DNA of 64,000 nucleotides from Ziziphus jujuba (taxonomy: Eukaryota; Streptophyta; Magnoliopsida; Rosales; Rhamnaceae), in assembly GCF_031755915.1 (NCBI RefSeq), contig NC_083387.1:7818501-7882500 (forward strand). Reading direction: 5' to 3'. Below the pieces are notes generated by a model. It worked only from the letters and a program-made list of their open reading frames with translations. It was not told where the DNA came from and made no database searches. The position numbers were made by a program, and so were the translations under genes. Below, in pieces: positions 1 through 11,923 of this stretch (within the stretch, counting starts at the first letter, position 1; every line of letters starts with the position of its first letter).

Positions 1-1681
1 AAACCATTTTCCTAATATGTACTTCCCGTAGAAGCACTTCAACTATACTTCAACATCAGAAGAGCATTTTAACGTTTCTAGCCTCATCTTTTACAAAGCT
101 TTTATATATTAACCTATTACCAAAAAAAAAGCTTAAATATATTAACCTTACCCAGTAACTTTGCATGCTATGGTGATTGTAATACATGAACAAATTCTGT
201 GAATTTAATATCACTTTATGAGTATACATAAAAACTTTATATAAAATAATTTGTGAGTCATGCTATTAAATAGCTTAAAAGTTTGACAACATAATATGAT
301 GTTTTTAACATATTCATAAAATCTCCTTTTCGTTTCTTTTACCTCGTGATATATTCCCACCTTTCTTATTCTCAAATTATTTACTCATTTTGGGATGACT
401 TTTTTTTTTTTTTTTTTTTTTTTGGGTTGTTGTTTTTGAGGCTGAAAATGTAGTTTTGAGGAGTTAAAGGCAATTTATTATAAGAGATATTTAGACTCTC
501 TCTAGACTCTTAGTTAAAACTACTGAATTATAGGTTTTTTATGACACTCTTAAGAGAAAATATGTGAAACTGCTCTAAATTTTAATGAAACTTTCATAAA
601 ATATTTCATCCAGCAGAAGAAAAAAAATAAACAATAATAAAAATGCATATTTACAGGTATGCACTAACTTGTTTACCATTCTAATGGATTGGTTTTCCTT
701 TTACCCTTGTGTATATGTTTGCCTTTTTTGGTTGACTAAACTTAGATACAATGTTGCGATTTATAATCTTAATTTTGTTAGAAATTAGTTCAATTTCCAA
801 TTTGACCAAATTAATTAGTAACAATTTCACTTAAAAATTTACAGTTATATCCAAGAGGGAAAAAATTAAGATATTGATTAATGAGATGAAAACAACCATG
901 TAGACGAAACTATTACCAATTTATATAGTCAAATTAAATATTGATTAATCTGTAAAGAATTTAAATATTGAAAATTTAAATTGCAAAAATTGAATATCTA
1001 AATTACCAAAAAATAAAATCATCACATTCATCCTTTCATCTCTTGGAAATTGTCGACGAAAGGGCCTCAGAGGCAGTAGGAAACATAAATCATAATTGAG
1101 GATTCCTTTTTTTATTTTTATTTTTTGGGTTAAATAATCATATAACTGAAAATTCAAACATAAATTCACATGTTTTAATAAATATGTGATCATATATGTA
1201 TATATATATAGAGGAAAACATTACGGTACGATCCGTCAGCATACGAATCTAAACCAAAATTGATATTTTTAAAAAAATATCGATTTTACTGTATATGTAT
1301 ACACAGCTGCTGTACACAACAAAATCGATATTTTTTTTTTTTTTTTTAAATATCAGCTATGCAATCCGCAGCCGCTCCTTTTTTTTTTTAAATATCAGCT
1401 ATGCAATCCGCAGCCGCTCTTTATATTGCACCGCAGCCGCTTTCTATATGTGCATATTGTTACATATCTGAATCCTTTCAACTTCAAGAATCGTCTCTTG
1501 AGACTTTGGCCTCCGTCTATACCCAAAAACAAATAAAAAAATTCAGGAATTGAGAGAAAATGTCTCCTTTCTCTGTTTTTGATACTTAGCCTCCTCACTG
1601 CGTTTTCATGTTAATGATATTATCAAATATGATGTTAGCATGCGTTATGGTAGCATGCACTTGTTTTATGCACCTTTTTTC

Positions 1682-1713
<32 letters not shown>

Positions 1714-2089
1714 TTAATTTGTTTTATGCATCTGACACATTACACATGATGGTAGTGATAACACATGGTAAAATTCATATGTAATCATCACTTGCAACCT
1801 TGTTAGTATTCACACCGCTCCCTCCAAAAATAGATAAGTAAATCACTTTTTCATAGATATTGGACACGATAAATAAAATAAATATATAACCAAAACTTCA
1901 TATTTTCACAAAATACCCATAGTAGAGCAGGATACGCTGCCTACTTCACTAGCATCAGCGACTAAAACTATTACTAACAGTGACTCTTAATGAGATTACA
2001 ATTTGAATGATCTTTTGCTTTACCAGCTTATATGTGCCAAAGTTAAATTCTGGTTATCTGATAATAATTGTATGACTGTATTTCAACAG
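1..2089. other. Intron 1 (3' part) of the MADS-box gene, or its upstream flank; no exon seen
   Basis: I see no coding exon in this AT-rich stretch. The first recognisable MADS-box exon begins at 2090 in phase 2, so another exon must precede it. No sequence resembling a MADS domain occurs here, so the stretch is best read as the 3' part of a first intron longer than 2 kb. It holds T-runs (about 400-423, 1681-1706) and a small repeat cluster near 1271-1440. Confidence 0.6.
1271..1440. repeat. Inverted arms plus a tandem direct repeat
   Basis: Two 17-base arms, 1271-1287 and 1321-1337, are exact reverse complements with a 33-base spacer. Just after them, a 30-base unit containing AATCCGCAGCCGCTC occurs twice (1348-1377 and 1390-1419), each behind a T-run, and CCGCAGCCGC recurs at 1431-1440. 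The GC-rich unit stands out from its AT-rich surroundings. It could be the edge of a degraded small transposon, but I see no clear terminal repeat or target duplication. Confidence 0.6.
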
Positions 2090-5000
2090 CATGAAATCTG
2101 TAATCGACCATTACAACAAATTGAAAGAGGAACATCACCATCTGCTGAATCCAGCTTCGGAGGTCAAGGTATTCAATTATGAACAACTCCCAATCCTTCT
2201 GTCGAGTTTTATCTGAGCATTTTCATGTCATAATTGCCGAGTTTCTTCTAAATAAGTAGCTCAACAGTGCCAACATGCATGCATGAACCATGGTTTTAAA
2301 ATGAATTCAAAGTTCAACCTAGAAACTAGTTCAACCAGAATAATGTCCTTTTCCTGCTCCATATAATGTCATTTAGATAAGTTTTAACAATTAGATTTCG
2401 AAATGAATTTGAATGTGTCAAAAATTTAGGAAACATATACTGTTATATAGTATATTTACAACGATAGAAAACATGCATATGACATAAAATGATATTCTGA
2501 TGTCATAGGCATTGACAGATATCTATAAATCAATTGCAACCATGTGATTATTATTTGAAATAAATACCTCATTCGAAACTATAAAAGCTTATCGATAGCC
2601 AAGTCACCAAAAGAACTTAAAATATTTGTACATTCAAAATATCATTAACATCATCAATTTCATCAGCAAAGTGACTTGGTAAATGAAATATTTCCCAATA
2701 TTTACACAGGTTAGTTGATAGCTTCTGTTTGTGGTCAAACAATTAACAACTTGAGACCAGGTGAATAGCCCTTCCCATCCAAATTCCATCCCTTTAATTG
2801 GTGAAGTCCACGAACCTATAGATTATTTATCCATCATTTCAACGCATTTGAATTGTTTATCTTTCATGTGGCCACCATATAATAGCCAGCACTCCGCAGA
2901 CAATGCAAATATTTTCTTCTCATTACCAATATTTTCAGCATTTTAACTCTGTTTCTAATTGTTCACCAGGAATTCATTGACAGATAACCAACTTTCCTGC
3001 CTTTTGAACTTATGTTGCATCATACATGCATACTCATCCCATGCTTTTGAAAAATAGGATTCATTATTTAGGTCTGATCATAGCCCACGCCCTCAAATAA
3101 TTTTGCATGAAATACCTGAATATTATTGCATTACTAGTTTTGGCAGAGGGAGGCGGCAAGCTTGAGACAACAACTTCAGTACTTGCAAGAATGCCACAGG
3201 TAAACTGCTTTGATGCCTAATAATTACTCTCTCACACTGCCTAAGATTGGATAAAAAGTAGTGGAACATACACGCACAAATAAACGCCTAAACAGACTAC
3301 ACTTCACCATGCATGTTGTCTTTTTGTGAATATTTGATATCCCACCAGTTAGGACTATGGCTCATCCAACTTGACCCCCACCATTCCTCACTCAATTATA
3401 CAAGACTAACTACAACAAACTAATTTTTAAATGGAGACGTAGAAGAAAACTAGGATATAAAACAAAAGTCACAACAAAGAGAAATAAAGAGTTAAAATTT
3501 GGACGAACTGAATGTCTAGGCTCACACATGGACCTCCAAGGACCCAATAGAATCCATGATCTTAATTCAATAATGAACTACAAAGACGATGATTTGATCA
3601 TCACCGATAATTAACATTTCCAAAATGGTCAACTAGGCTTATTATGGAACCCCTTCTAGCTTTACCATTTAAATCTGACAAAGGTGGATCAGAGAATGAA
3701 AAAATAACAAATAAAAATGAAAGACCAGTAGCATTAGAGTTCCAAGATTACTTTTATTAGACACTAAATGGAGTTTAACCACTCAATTATGTTAACATTT
3801 CCAAAATGGTCAACTAGGCTTATTATGGAACCCCTTCTGACTTTACCATTTAAATCTGACAAAGGTGGATCAGAGAATGAAAAAATAAAAAATAAAATTG
3901 AAAGACCAGTAGCATTAGAGTTCCAAGATTACTTTTATTAGACACTAAATGGAGTTTAACCACTCAATTATGTCTCCATTCCCTATAGATATCCACTTAA
4001 TCAATAGATTGAAGAAGGTTTTTTACTTTTAGGATCAAATAAAAAATCGAATTTGCATCTTGTAATTTTAAGAATGTCTTCTATTCAATCTGCAATTTGA
4101 GGAATTATAAACACTGCATTGTCATTAGACAAGACCTAGAGGACAATTGGCTTTAGCAGCTTGAAATACAGAGTAATAAAGGAAGGCTCTCTAAAACAAC
4201 ATGATGTAGAGTAGACGAGTGCTGCCATAACACTCAATGTTAGAATGGAATGGACCCATGTCAAACTAGAAAACATAAAAAGAAATACCAATAAATAAAA
4301 AATAAATAAAAAAAAGAGGCAACTGTCATTTTCCTTTTATATTGTAAAATCAAATCATGCTCTATTTCAGAAGATCTACTTTAGCCTCTCAAACCATGAA
4401 AAGCAAAAAAGACAGCTGCATGCAGACCCTTGTCTGCAAATTCAAAGTTGGAAAGTTGTTAAAATTCTTTTTTCCCACTGAAGTGTTTGAAATAACACCA
4501 TGGATCTAAAACTAGATTACTTTATCAAATTTATACAATGGTATATATATCCACACCCGTTTCGACGATGAAGAAGATACGATGAATCTATAAGAATAGT
4601 ATCTGATATTTATCTCTTCAGTAACGGCCAGGTTGACAAGATTAGAGCATATAGAGAAATAAAAATGAATCGTAGTTATAATAATGAATCATGTCAGTTC
4701 CATTATTTCTTTCCAATAATTCTCCCATCCAGCATCTAACCATACTTTCATACATCTAATTTATGCCAACTTACTATAATCCTAAATCCTAGTTCTCTTA
4801 TCTCAACCGCCCCACCCACCAGAGTCTTATACCAAATCATCTCTAAATGACAATGTAAAATACATGAACAAAACCTTGACGCAACAAGATAATGTAGAGA
4901 TGCACATTATGAAAATAAGAGAAGCTTTCAAAAACATACCCGTTGTTTAGCCATGATGCATTACAGACAATTGATGGGGGAAGAACTTTCTGGATTGGGT

Positions 5001-5883
5001 GTCAAAGATCTACAAAACCTGGAAAACCAACTGGAAATGAGTTTAAAAGGTGTCCGCATGAAAAAGGTACAATCCATACCCTACTACCTTTCATGAGGCC
5101 TTCTATTTATCATGAATGCTTAACCAACCTTCTAATATCCTTTTCCTTCTGCAGGATCAAATATTAAATGATGAAATAAAAGAACTAAACCGGAAGGTCT
5201 CCTAACAAAACTTTGACATTTCTTCAATTCCATTCAGGTCCAACTCAAATATATCTGCTAAGTAACATTGACTTTATTTCAGGGAAATCTTGTTCATCAG
5301 GAGAATATAGAACTCTATAAGAAGGTAGACCTTATGCGTAAAGAAAATTTGGAGCTGAAAGAAAAGGTACTGCCCAGATAACTGCAAGTCAGCGAGAAAC
5401 TTTCTTTTTCTGTAACCTCTTGCTTCCCTGAGACATAAATAACTTCATAAGAGGACAATAGGAGTTAAATATTTGGGTAAAGTAGCTTTGTTAATATAAA
5501 GAAAGAGGAAGAATCTACAGGTATAACTAAGCCGTAAGGCAAGTATTCTTCTTGAATATTGAAGGTAAGGTCTCTTCTCTAGCAAATTCTAAAAAGTTCA
5601 GTCCCAGGTGTATGGAACTAGTGATGGAAATGAAGGAAACAGAAGTCTGCATTCTCCATATACTATCACCAATGGATATGAAGTACACCCCCCCATCCAC
5701 CTCCAGCTAAGCCAGCCGCAACCTCAGCAAAACGAAACACCGCATAAAGCTATGAAACTAGGGTATTTTCCCTTAAAAAAATAAATAAATAAGTTTTATC
5801 TAAGTTATATGTGCTGAATATTTTATTTTGAAGATAATAATATTGTATCTTAAAAAATCTGCATCAGATTACAACTTCATTAG
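2090..5883 (+). CDS. MIKC-type MADS-box transcription factor, AGL17/ANR1/AGL21 clade (exons 2-8; 5' partial)
   Basis: Seven exons join in phase: 2090-2168, 3138-3199, 4967-5066, 5155-5196, 5283-5366, 5608-5762, 5868-5883. The 79, 62, 100 and 42 bp lengths are the classic I/K-region exon sizes of plant MIKC genes. The product starts [14 protein letters not shown], passes through [19 protein letters not shown] and [20 protein letters not shown] (the keratin-like K box), and ends in the AGL17-clade tail HLQLSQPQ...KLGLQLH. About 179 residues are encoded here; the MADS-domain exon (about 60 residues) lies upstream. Family members are nuclear transcription factors that dimerise through I/K helices; AGL17-clade members act mainly in roots, and ANR1/AGL21 in nitrate-responsive lateral root growth. 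Its exact role here is inferred from the clade. No stop or frameshift is seen in these exons. Confidence 0.93.
3611..3972. repeat. 181-bp tandem duplication in a MADS-gene intron
   Basis: The unit starting TTAACATTTCCAAAATGG at 3611 is repeated from 3792 and ends at CACTCAATTATG near 3972. The copies differ at only a few positions, so the duplication is recent. It lies in the intron between the 62-bp and 100-bp exons. Confidence 0.93.
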
Positions 5884-6687
5884 CAACAGTACTTGTCGGC
5901 TGCTGGTGGCTCTGCATCACAATCCCACGAACATTTTATCCCAGAATGAAAAATCAACTCTCTGCTAATGACATCTTATAGTTCAGCAACTCAAGATGAA
6001 AAGCATCCGGCAGTTGAACAATCAGAGTCGGTATGATATGTTCTATGACATGTTAAATGTGTAAATTCACGTAATAAAGGTAAAGCATTATATGTCTTAG
6101 GTGTTTGGAGCGTTTCAAATTTGTGGTGATCATAGCATACTGTCAGGATTAGTTGTACCTATATTTCTTTTATGAAGAATAATCATGTCTCAAGCAAATT
6201 CTCCAATTTCTTTCAAACATTTTTTCCCCCTAACAAGTGAGTTTAAAATCTCTTTTAGAAGAGCTCGGTATAGAAGGTTGAATATTGAAATAAGAAATAG
6301 TCAATTCTCAAATTTTCCACTAAATTTTCATTGTTTTCCCTCTACCAGCATAAGTTTATTATTCCTTATATGAAGAGTTAAGGGAGAAAAAAGAAATAAC
6401 AATAAGAAGTTAAAGCAAAGTAATAAAACTCATGGAGTAGATTTTAAAGTGGATACGTAGCAACATTTCAATATATAGTCTGTTTATTCAACAAAAGAAA
6501 AGTACTTGTATGTCTAAGCAGTAAGCGCAAACCAGCAAGCAAAAGCAACATGGTCAATGCAGCAGGAAAAGTATGAGCAATTACAGTTCAAATTTATAAT
6601 ATGATAGAAAAGATTTGTGACATGAATTGACAGTAACTAAGGTTTCTATTACTCATTCAGTTGATTATTGATTATGGTGGACATTAC
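5884..6687. other. 3' UTR and flank of the MADS-box gene
   Basis: This AT-rich sequence follows the MADS stop codon. The first 150 bases are likely 3' UTR. I see no supported coding exon. Confidence 0.5.
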
Positions 6688-8758
6688 CTGTAAATTTGAC
6701 ATAATATATCTGATCAATCTGGTAGTCAGCTACAAGCACAGACAAAATAGAGTAACACGACGTATAAAGAAGGACAACAGCGACACATATCAGTCAGTTA
6801 TAACAGAATGAAAAATACAAAGAAAGTATTTAAAACCAAGCCCAGTGCTTATCTTGCCAAAGCAGGTATCTAGGTTGGGCAATTTAAAAGCCAAAAAAGG
6901 TTAATAAATATCATATATGGCTCCGGGAAATATTAAAATTATAGAGACATTTTTCTTCACCATCATAGTTCAGACCAATGATATAATAAATTGGAATGCA
7001 ACACTTATTAGTTTCTTATGATCAATTTAGCAAAAAGAAGAGTATCTTTTATAATTGCAAACCAACGAGGTTATTTTGATAGATATCTAATAAAATGTAA
7101 GGTTAGGCATTATAAGTAAAATAAAAGATTAGAGGATTTCCTCCACATACCTTATTTCCTCTAATGTCTGGAAGAAGTCCTTAGCATTTCTAGTGAACGG
7201 AAATTCCAATATTAGCCTAGAAGCAGTTGAAGCCCACAAACATTAGAATGGATACATGTGCTTTATGCACTATCAAGATCACTAGGCGTATGCAATAACA
7301 AATTCCAGAGAACATATGTATAGCTAAAATGACAAGAGTCCAGCTGTCTAAATGCAAAATACAAGGGATGGAAATGAACCAAAAATTTGAAAATTTAAAG
7401 ATGAAAACAAAAAACATACATACCCACCCACACATAGAAGTTACAAGTATTATATGCATATTTTACATAAAATAATCAGAAAGACATTTTGCAGTGACCA
7501 TGTTTAGGCTAGCAATCCACTAAAGCCTTTAATGATGCAATCAAAACCTGTACACCAATCTGAATAAAACGTACACCTTTCTTTATGATGCTTGGAAATC
7601 GCATTGAAAGTATAGGTCAGTTTTCTCAAAAAAAGGTAAGAAATGATCAAACTATATGGGCTGAAACGCTTCATTGGGTTATTTTTTAAGAAAGCCTGGC
7701 ACAATTTATGTGGAAACCAAGTGAGAATTGTTGAGCAGTAAGCCAAACAAGAGTAAGACGCCACATTCACAACGTGAGTAGCTAAAGAGACACTTTAACT
7801 CAAGAGTTGATCATTCAGTAAGATATTCATGTAAAAATACTGTATTTTCTGTAGCTATGCTAAAATTCAACAGACTTCTACTTTAGCTTTAAATATAAAA
7901 TAGAATTACAAAGATGCTTTTTGGGCCCTTCATTTCCCTAAGTTAGCTCGTAGATGTACTTGGGCCTCCTCTAGCTAAAAAGGCATTAGTATATGCTATG
8001 CTACATTGACGTTAATTGCTGACTGTTTCCTACCACTTAAGACTTTTGGATTTAAGGTAATTTAACATGTTACCAAGCCCACATTGGTTATTACCATAAT
8101 TGACAAATGTTTGCTCATAATTTTTTAAACCTACATGTGTCACCCCTGCTTTTGGTTCTTGTTTACTAGGAGGGGCGCAGCGTGAAGGGAAATATTAGTT
8201 TAACAGGCTTGATATGCATTCCAAAAGTTTGTTTCCTAAATACCTAAGCTTTTGAAATCAATGGTCATAAAAGGGAACTCAACATCTCTTGACAAGGTAT
8301 CATTCACTCCCATGGTTCTGTCATGTGGCAAGACCTAGACATAAAGTATTACAAAGCTCATCCCGACAAAATCAAAGCTTCTATGACCCTAGATGTAAAA
8401 TCATGAAAGAAATGTCTGAATAAATGTAGCACCTCAGATTTGCAATCATGAATGCTCCTACGATCAGCTACATGGACCAGCAAACTCATCTAACCACCAT
8501 GACATAATCTATATGTAGAAATAATGGAGCACTTAAATATACAAGGACCATGAAGAAGCTCATAAGCAATCAGGAAAAAATAACCATAATGGCAAGACAT
8601 CTAATTCCAACCATCAATGAGGACCTGAACCAATTCATAAGAGAACAGACAGCATGATACAATAGGTAATACAAATTAATTAGATCTACTCTAGCTAACA
8701 ATTATTATTAAACTACTCTTATATTATATACGTTCTTCCTCCTGCAGCTTCACTTCTC

Positions 8759-8838
8759 CACACACACACACACATACACGCACACGCACATGCACACGCG
8801 CGCACACACACACGCGCATGCATGCGTGCACACACACA
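8759..8838. repeat. CA/CG-rich dinucleotide microsatellite
   Basis: An alternating purine-pyrimidine tract, mostly CA with CG and TG interruptions. ORFs crossing it are artefacts of the repeat. Confidence 0.95.
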
Positions 8839-8896
8839 AAATAAACAAATTTGTTTAATTGTTTTCACAAAACCTTGAAATCTTGCCAATAACGAT

Positions 8897-9750
8897 ATGC
8901 CCAAGTATTCATCCCATAAAACAAAGTACAGTCCTTCATTTCACATCGCATTACAAAAAATGGCTCCAAAATATAAATGCTCCTTGAATAGTATGCTCCA
9001 AAATATAAATGCTTCTAGAATAGTATAAGACAAATTTCCTTCAAAAAGTAAAAATTTCCCTTATAACTATATTATTGAAATAAATAAAAATATCCCTCAG
9101 TATGCTGAATCAAAGAAGCATTGTCATTTTTACATTAGTTTATATATATATATATATAATATTTATTATTAAAAAAAATTTATAAAAAAAAAAACCTTTC
9201 CATATTCCCATAAAAAATTATACTGTAATGCCACCAAGAAAGGGTATATCATAACAGTCAAAACCTATCCAAGAGTATCTAGCAAGAACTATGCTCATTT
9301 CAAAAGTTTAAAAACTCTACTTTTGAAATTTTATCTATGCTTGAAAAAGGAATTGTATGAGAATGCCCAAGTATTCATCCCATAAAACAAAGTACCAGTT
9401 CTTCATTTCACATTACAAAAATGGCTCCAAAATATAAATGCTTCTCGAATAGTATAAGACAAATTTCCTTCAAAGAAGTAAAAATTTCGCTTATAACTAT
9501 ATTATTGAAACGAATAAACATATCCCTATGCTGAATCAAGGATGCGTTGTTCATTTTTATATTAGTTCACACATATATATCTATATATAATATTTATTAA
9601 AAAAAATTTCCATATTCCCATAAATAATTATACTGTAATGCTACCAAGAAAGGGTATATCATAACAGTCAAAACCTATCCAAGAGTATCTGGCAAGAACT
9701 ATGTACATTTCAAAAGTTAAAACTCTACTTTTGAAATTTTATATATGCTA
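8897..9750. repeat. Imperfect tandem duplication, period about 466 bp
   Basis: ATGCCCAAGTATTCATCCC begins both copies, at 8897 and 9363. They stay colinear through GGGTATATCATAACAGTC and end at CTCTACTTTTGAAATTTTAT near 9345 and 9745. The copies differ by small indels and substitutions. No coding potential is evident. Confidence 0.9.
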
Positions 9751-10289
9751 TGGGAAAAAAGGATGACATCGGCTAGGACAAAGGAAACCCCTTCAAGAAC
9801 AATTATACTATGTTAACATCATTGACCATATCTACAATTTTTTTTTTTTTTCATTTTTCCTACTTTTCTATTTATCTTACACGTTTCTGGAACGAAAATG
9901 CATAAGAATCTATTTTTGTCTTCAACTATCATTTATGATATGTATACAATCATAAGCTATCATTAAAATGAACATATAATCTTCTCAACTACATTATTCA
10001 AAATAGGTTTGCAAAATCTTCACTCATAATTATATTAGGCAAAAACTAAATTTATAGTTTGAGATACTAACTACTTAACTGGAAAACTCATGAACCATTG
10101 CTCTATATGAGATTCCTACAAGGGAAAATAATTCCCTTCAGTCCCCTCATTGAATAACATATCTTTATACCTAATAAATGGAAATACATGCAATATGGAA
10201 GATTCAAACATGCATAAAAGAGTAACATACTATACATATAGTCACAAGCACATAAAACCATGTTCGAACTCACAGTTTCCCTAAAACTG

Positions 10290-10980
10290 ATGTGCCGTCT
10301 AAGATATTACAATAATCAATACAATAAAAACAACCTTTTTTCTTTTTTCTTTTTTCTTTTTTTTTTTTTTTTTACATATCTAATCAATTTTCATAATGAT
10401 TTGAAGTATCTAAGATCTTCTAACCAATAAGCTGTCAAGTTTCCAGGTTAGTAGTATGATAACTAAAGTGTTCATATTACATACCATCTTGGAACTCTTT
10501 TACCCATAAAATCAATGAGTTGTCTACGATACTGCCATAGGCAGGCCGTATCAATGTAAAATATCAAATCTTTTTTCTTTTTTCTCTTAAAGAACATCTT
10601 GTCAATTTTTCATAATAATTCAAAGTACCTATTTTTTGCTAATAAGCTGCCAGGTTTTCCTGCTAATAGTAAGGACAGCTTTCAGATTTTGTACCATTGT
10701 AAGCTTCAATTTTCCAGGTTATTATTGTGGTAACTGAAGTGTTCATATTACATCCATATTGGAACTCTTTTTTTTTTTTTTTTTTTTTTTTCCCTCCATA
10801 AAATCAATGTGTTGTCTACAATACTGCCATAGGCAACACAACGTAATATATCTAAATCTTTTTTTGTTTAAGTAAACATCTTGCCAATTTCTCATAACAA
10901 TTCAAAGTACCTATCTTTTGCTAATAAGCTGCCAGGTTTTCCTGCTATATATAACTACAGCTTTCAGATTATGCACCATT
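10290..10980. repeat. About 2.5 tandem units of roughly 290 bp
   Basis: TAAGCTGCCAGGTTTTCCTG recurs near 10650 and 10930. The block around GTTGTCTAC.ATACTGCCAT recurs near 10518 and 10810, and the block around GTGTTCATATTACAT near 10469 and 10740. The second copy has gained a long T-run inside the segment that in the first copy looks like a minus-strand exon (10485-10531), and that copy has lost the GTATGT donor. Confidence 0.85.
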
Positions 10981-11923
10981 ATAAAATAGCCCTTCATTAA
11001 CAAATGTATGTGTTTTCTTTCTTAAACTCTGTTGAACTCGTTGAATTCATTTGATATTAAATCAATGGACAAGTAACTATTCGTTTTTCAATCAACATAT
11101 TGGAAAATAAATTATCTGGAAAATAGAAAATTCAATGTACGAAAAAATCCACCATCACTGGTGAGATTGTCTGGAATAAAATTTTATCAAGCCTACTGTG
11201 CATAGCATATGACCTAGATTATACAAATTAATTATTCAATTATTCTCAAAAAAAAAAAAACAAAATCAGTTATTCTCATCAAAACGTTGAAAGAAAATAA
11301 AAAGTAAAAACAACGAAAGAATAAAAATCGAAAAACAAACAATACAAACCTAAAAAAGTTCAGCAGGCCTATACGCATATGAATACATAAAGCTGCATAC
11401 ATACATAATTTTAACATACATAATACATAACATAACTATCTTCACCTGATAAAGCAAATAAAACTAAAGCACGCCGTTTTCCGAGCCGTTGTGGTCCAAA
11501 CTTCAACCACTAAATCATCAAATTAGCAAACGCGAGCAAACGAGACCTAACTGTGAAACTAAAAATAAAGTTTAAAAAAACAAAAAAAAACAAAAACAAA
11601 AACAAAAATTCATTTCAGAAGCCGTTGAAGATTGCCGTACTGATACCAAAAAAAAACAACAAAGACTTTGCAGTGATATGCAAAAAGCTTAATCTGCAGC
11701 AAACCGCCATGGAAATCGCAGATACAGAGACAAAACGAGACATACATAAAAACGAAGAAAGCAAAAAATGGATTCATTCCAGAACAATAAGGAAACGAGA
11801 AAAATTTTGCAGCAACATTATTGGAGCCGAATGTGCACCAAACGCCATGGAAAATCGCAGAAAGAGAAAGCGAAAGAGAGGAGGTGAGAATTTGGGGAAA
11901 AGCGAAGAAGAAACCGAGACCAT

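Larger units (their letters stand above)
6688..11923 (-). other. Possible unrecognised multi-exon minus-strand gene (tentative)
   Basis: Several short blocks look like exons on the minus strand. 7151-7216 has a pyrimidine/AG acceptor and a GTATGT donor, and only one open frame, reading LILEFPFTRNAKDFFQTLEE. Others are 6837-6869 (YLLWQDKHWA), 6688-6729 (42 bp, AG/GT flanks) and 10485-10531 (47 bp, donor GTATGT). A TATAAAA lies near 11980 on this strand, followed by a pyrimidine-rich leader and an ATG at 11923 opening MVSVSSSLFPKFSPPLF, which resembles an organelle-targeting N-terminus. I do not recognise the family and could not link the blocks into one continuous frame. It may be a decayed gene, a non-coding RNA or chance. 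Confidence 0.3.

Noticed and set aside
8719..8904. Cys/Ala/His-rich minus-strand ORF
   Set aside because: It is the translation of the CA/CG microsatellite.
10261..10300. GTTCGAACTC resembling a tRNA T-loop
   Set aside because: No matching acceptor, D or anticodon stems could be found around it.
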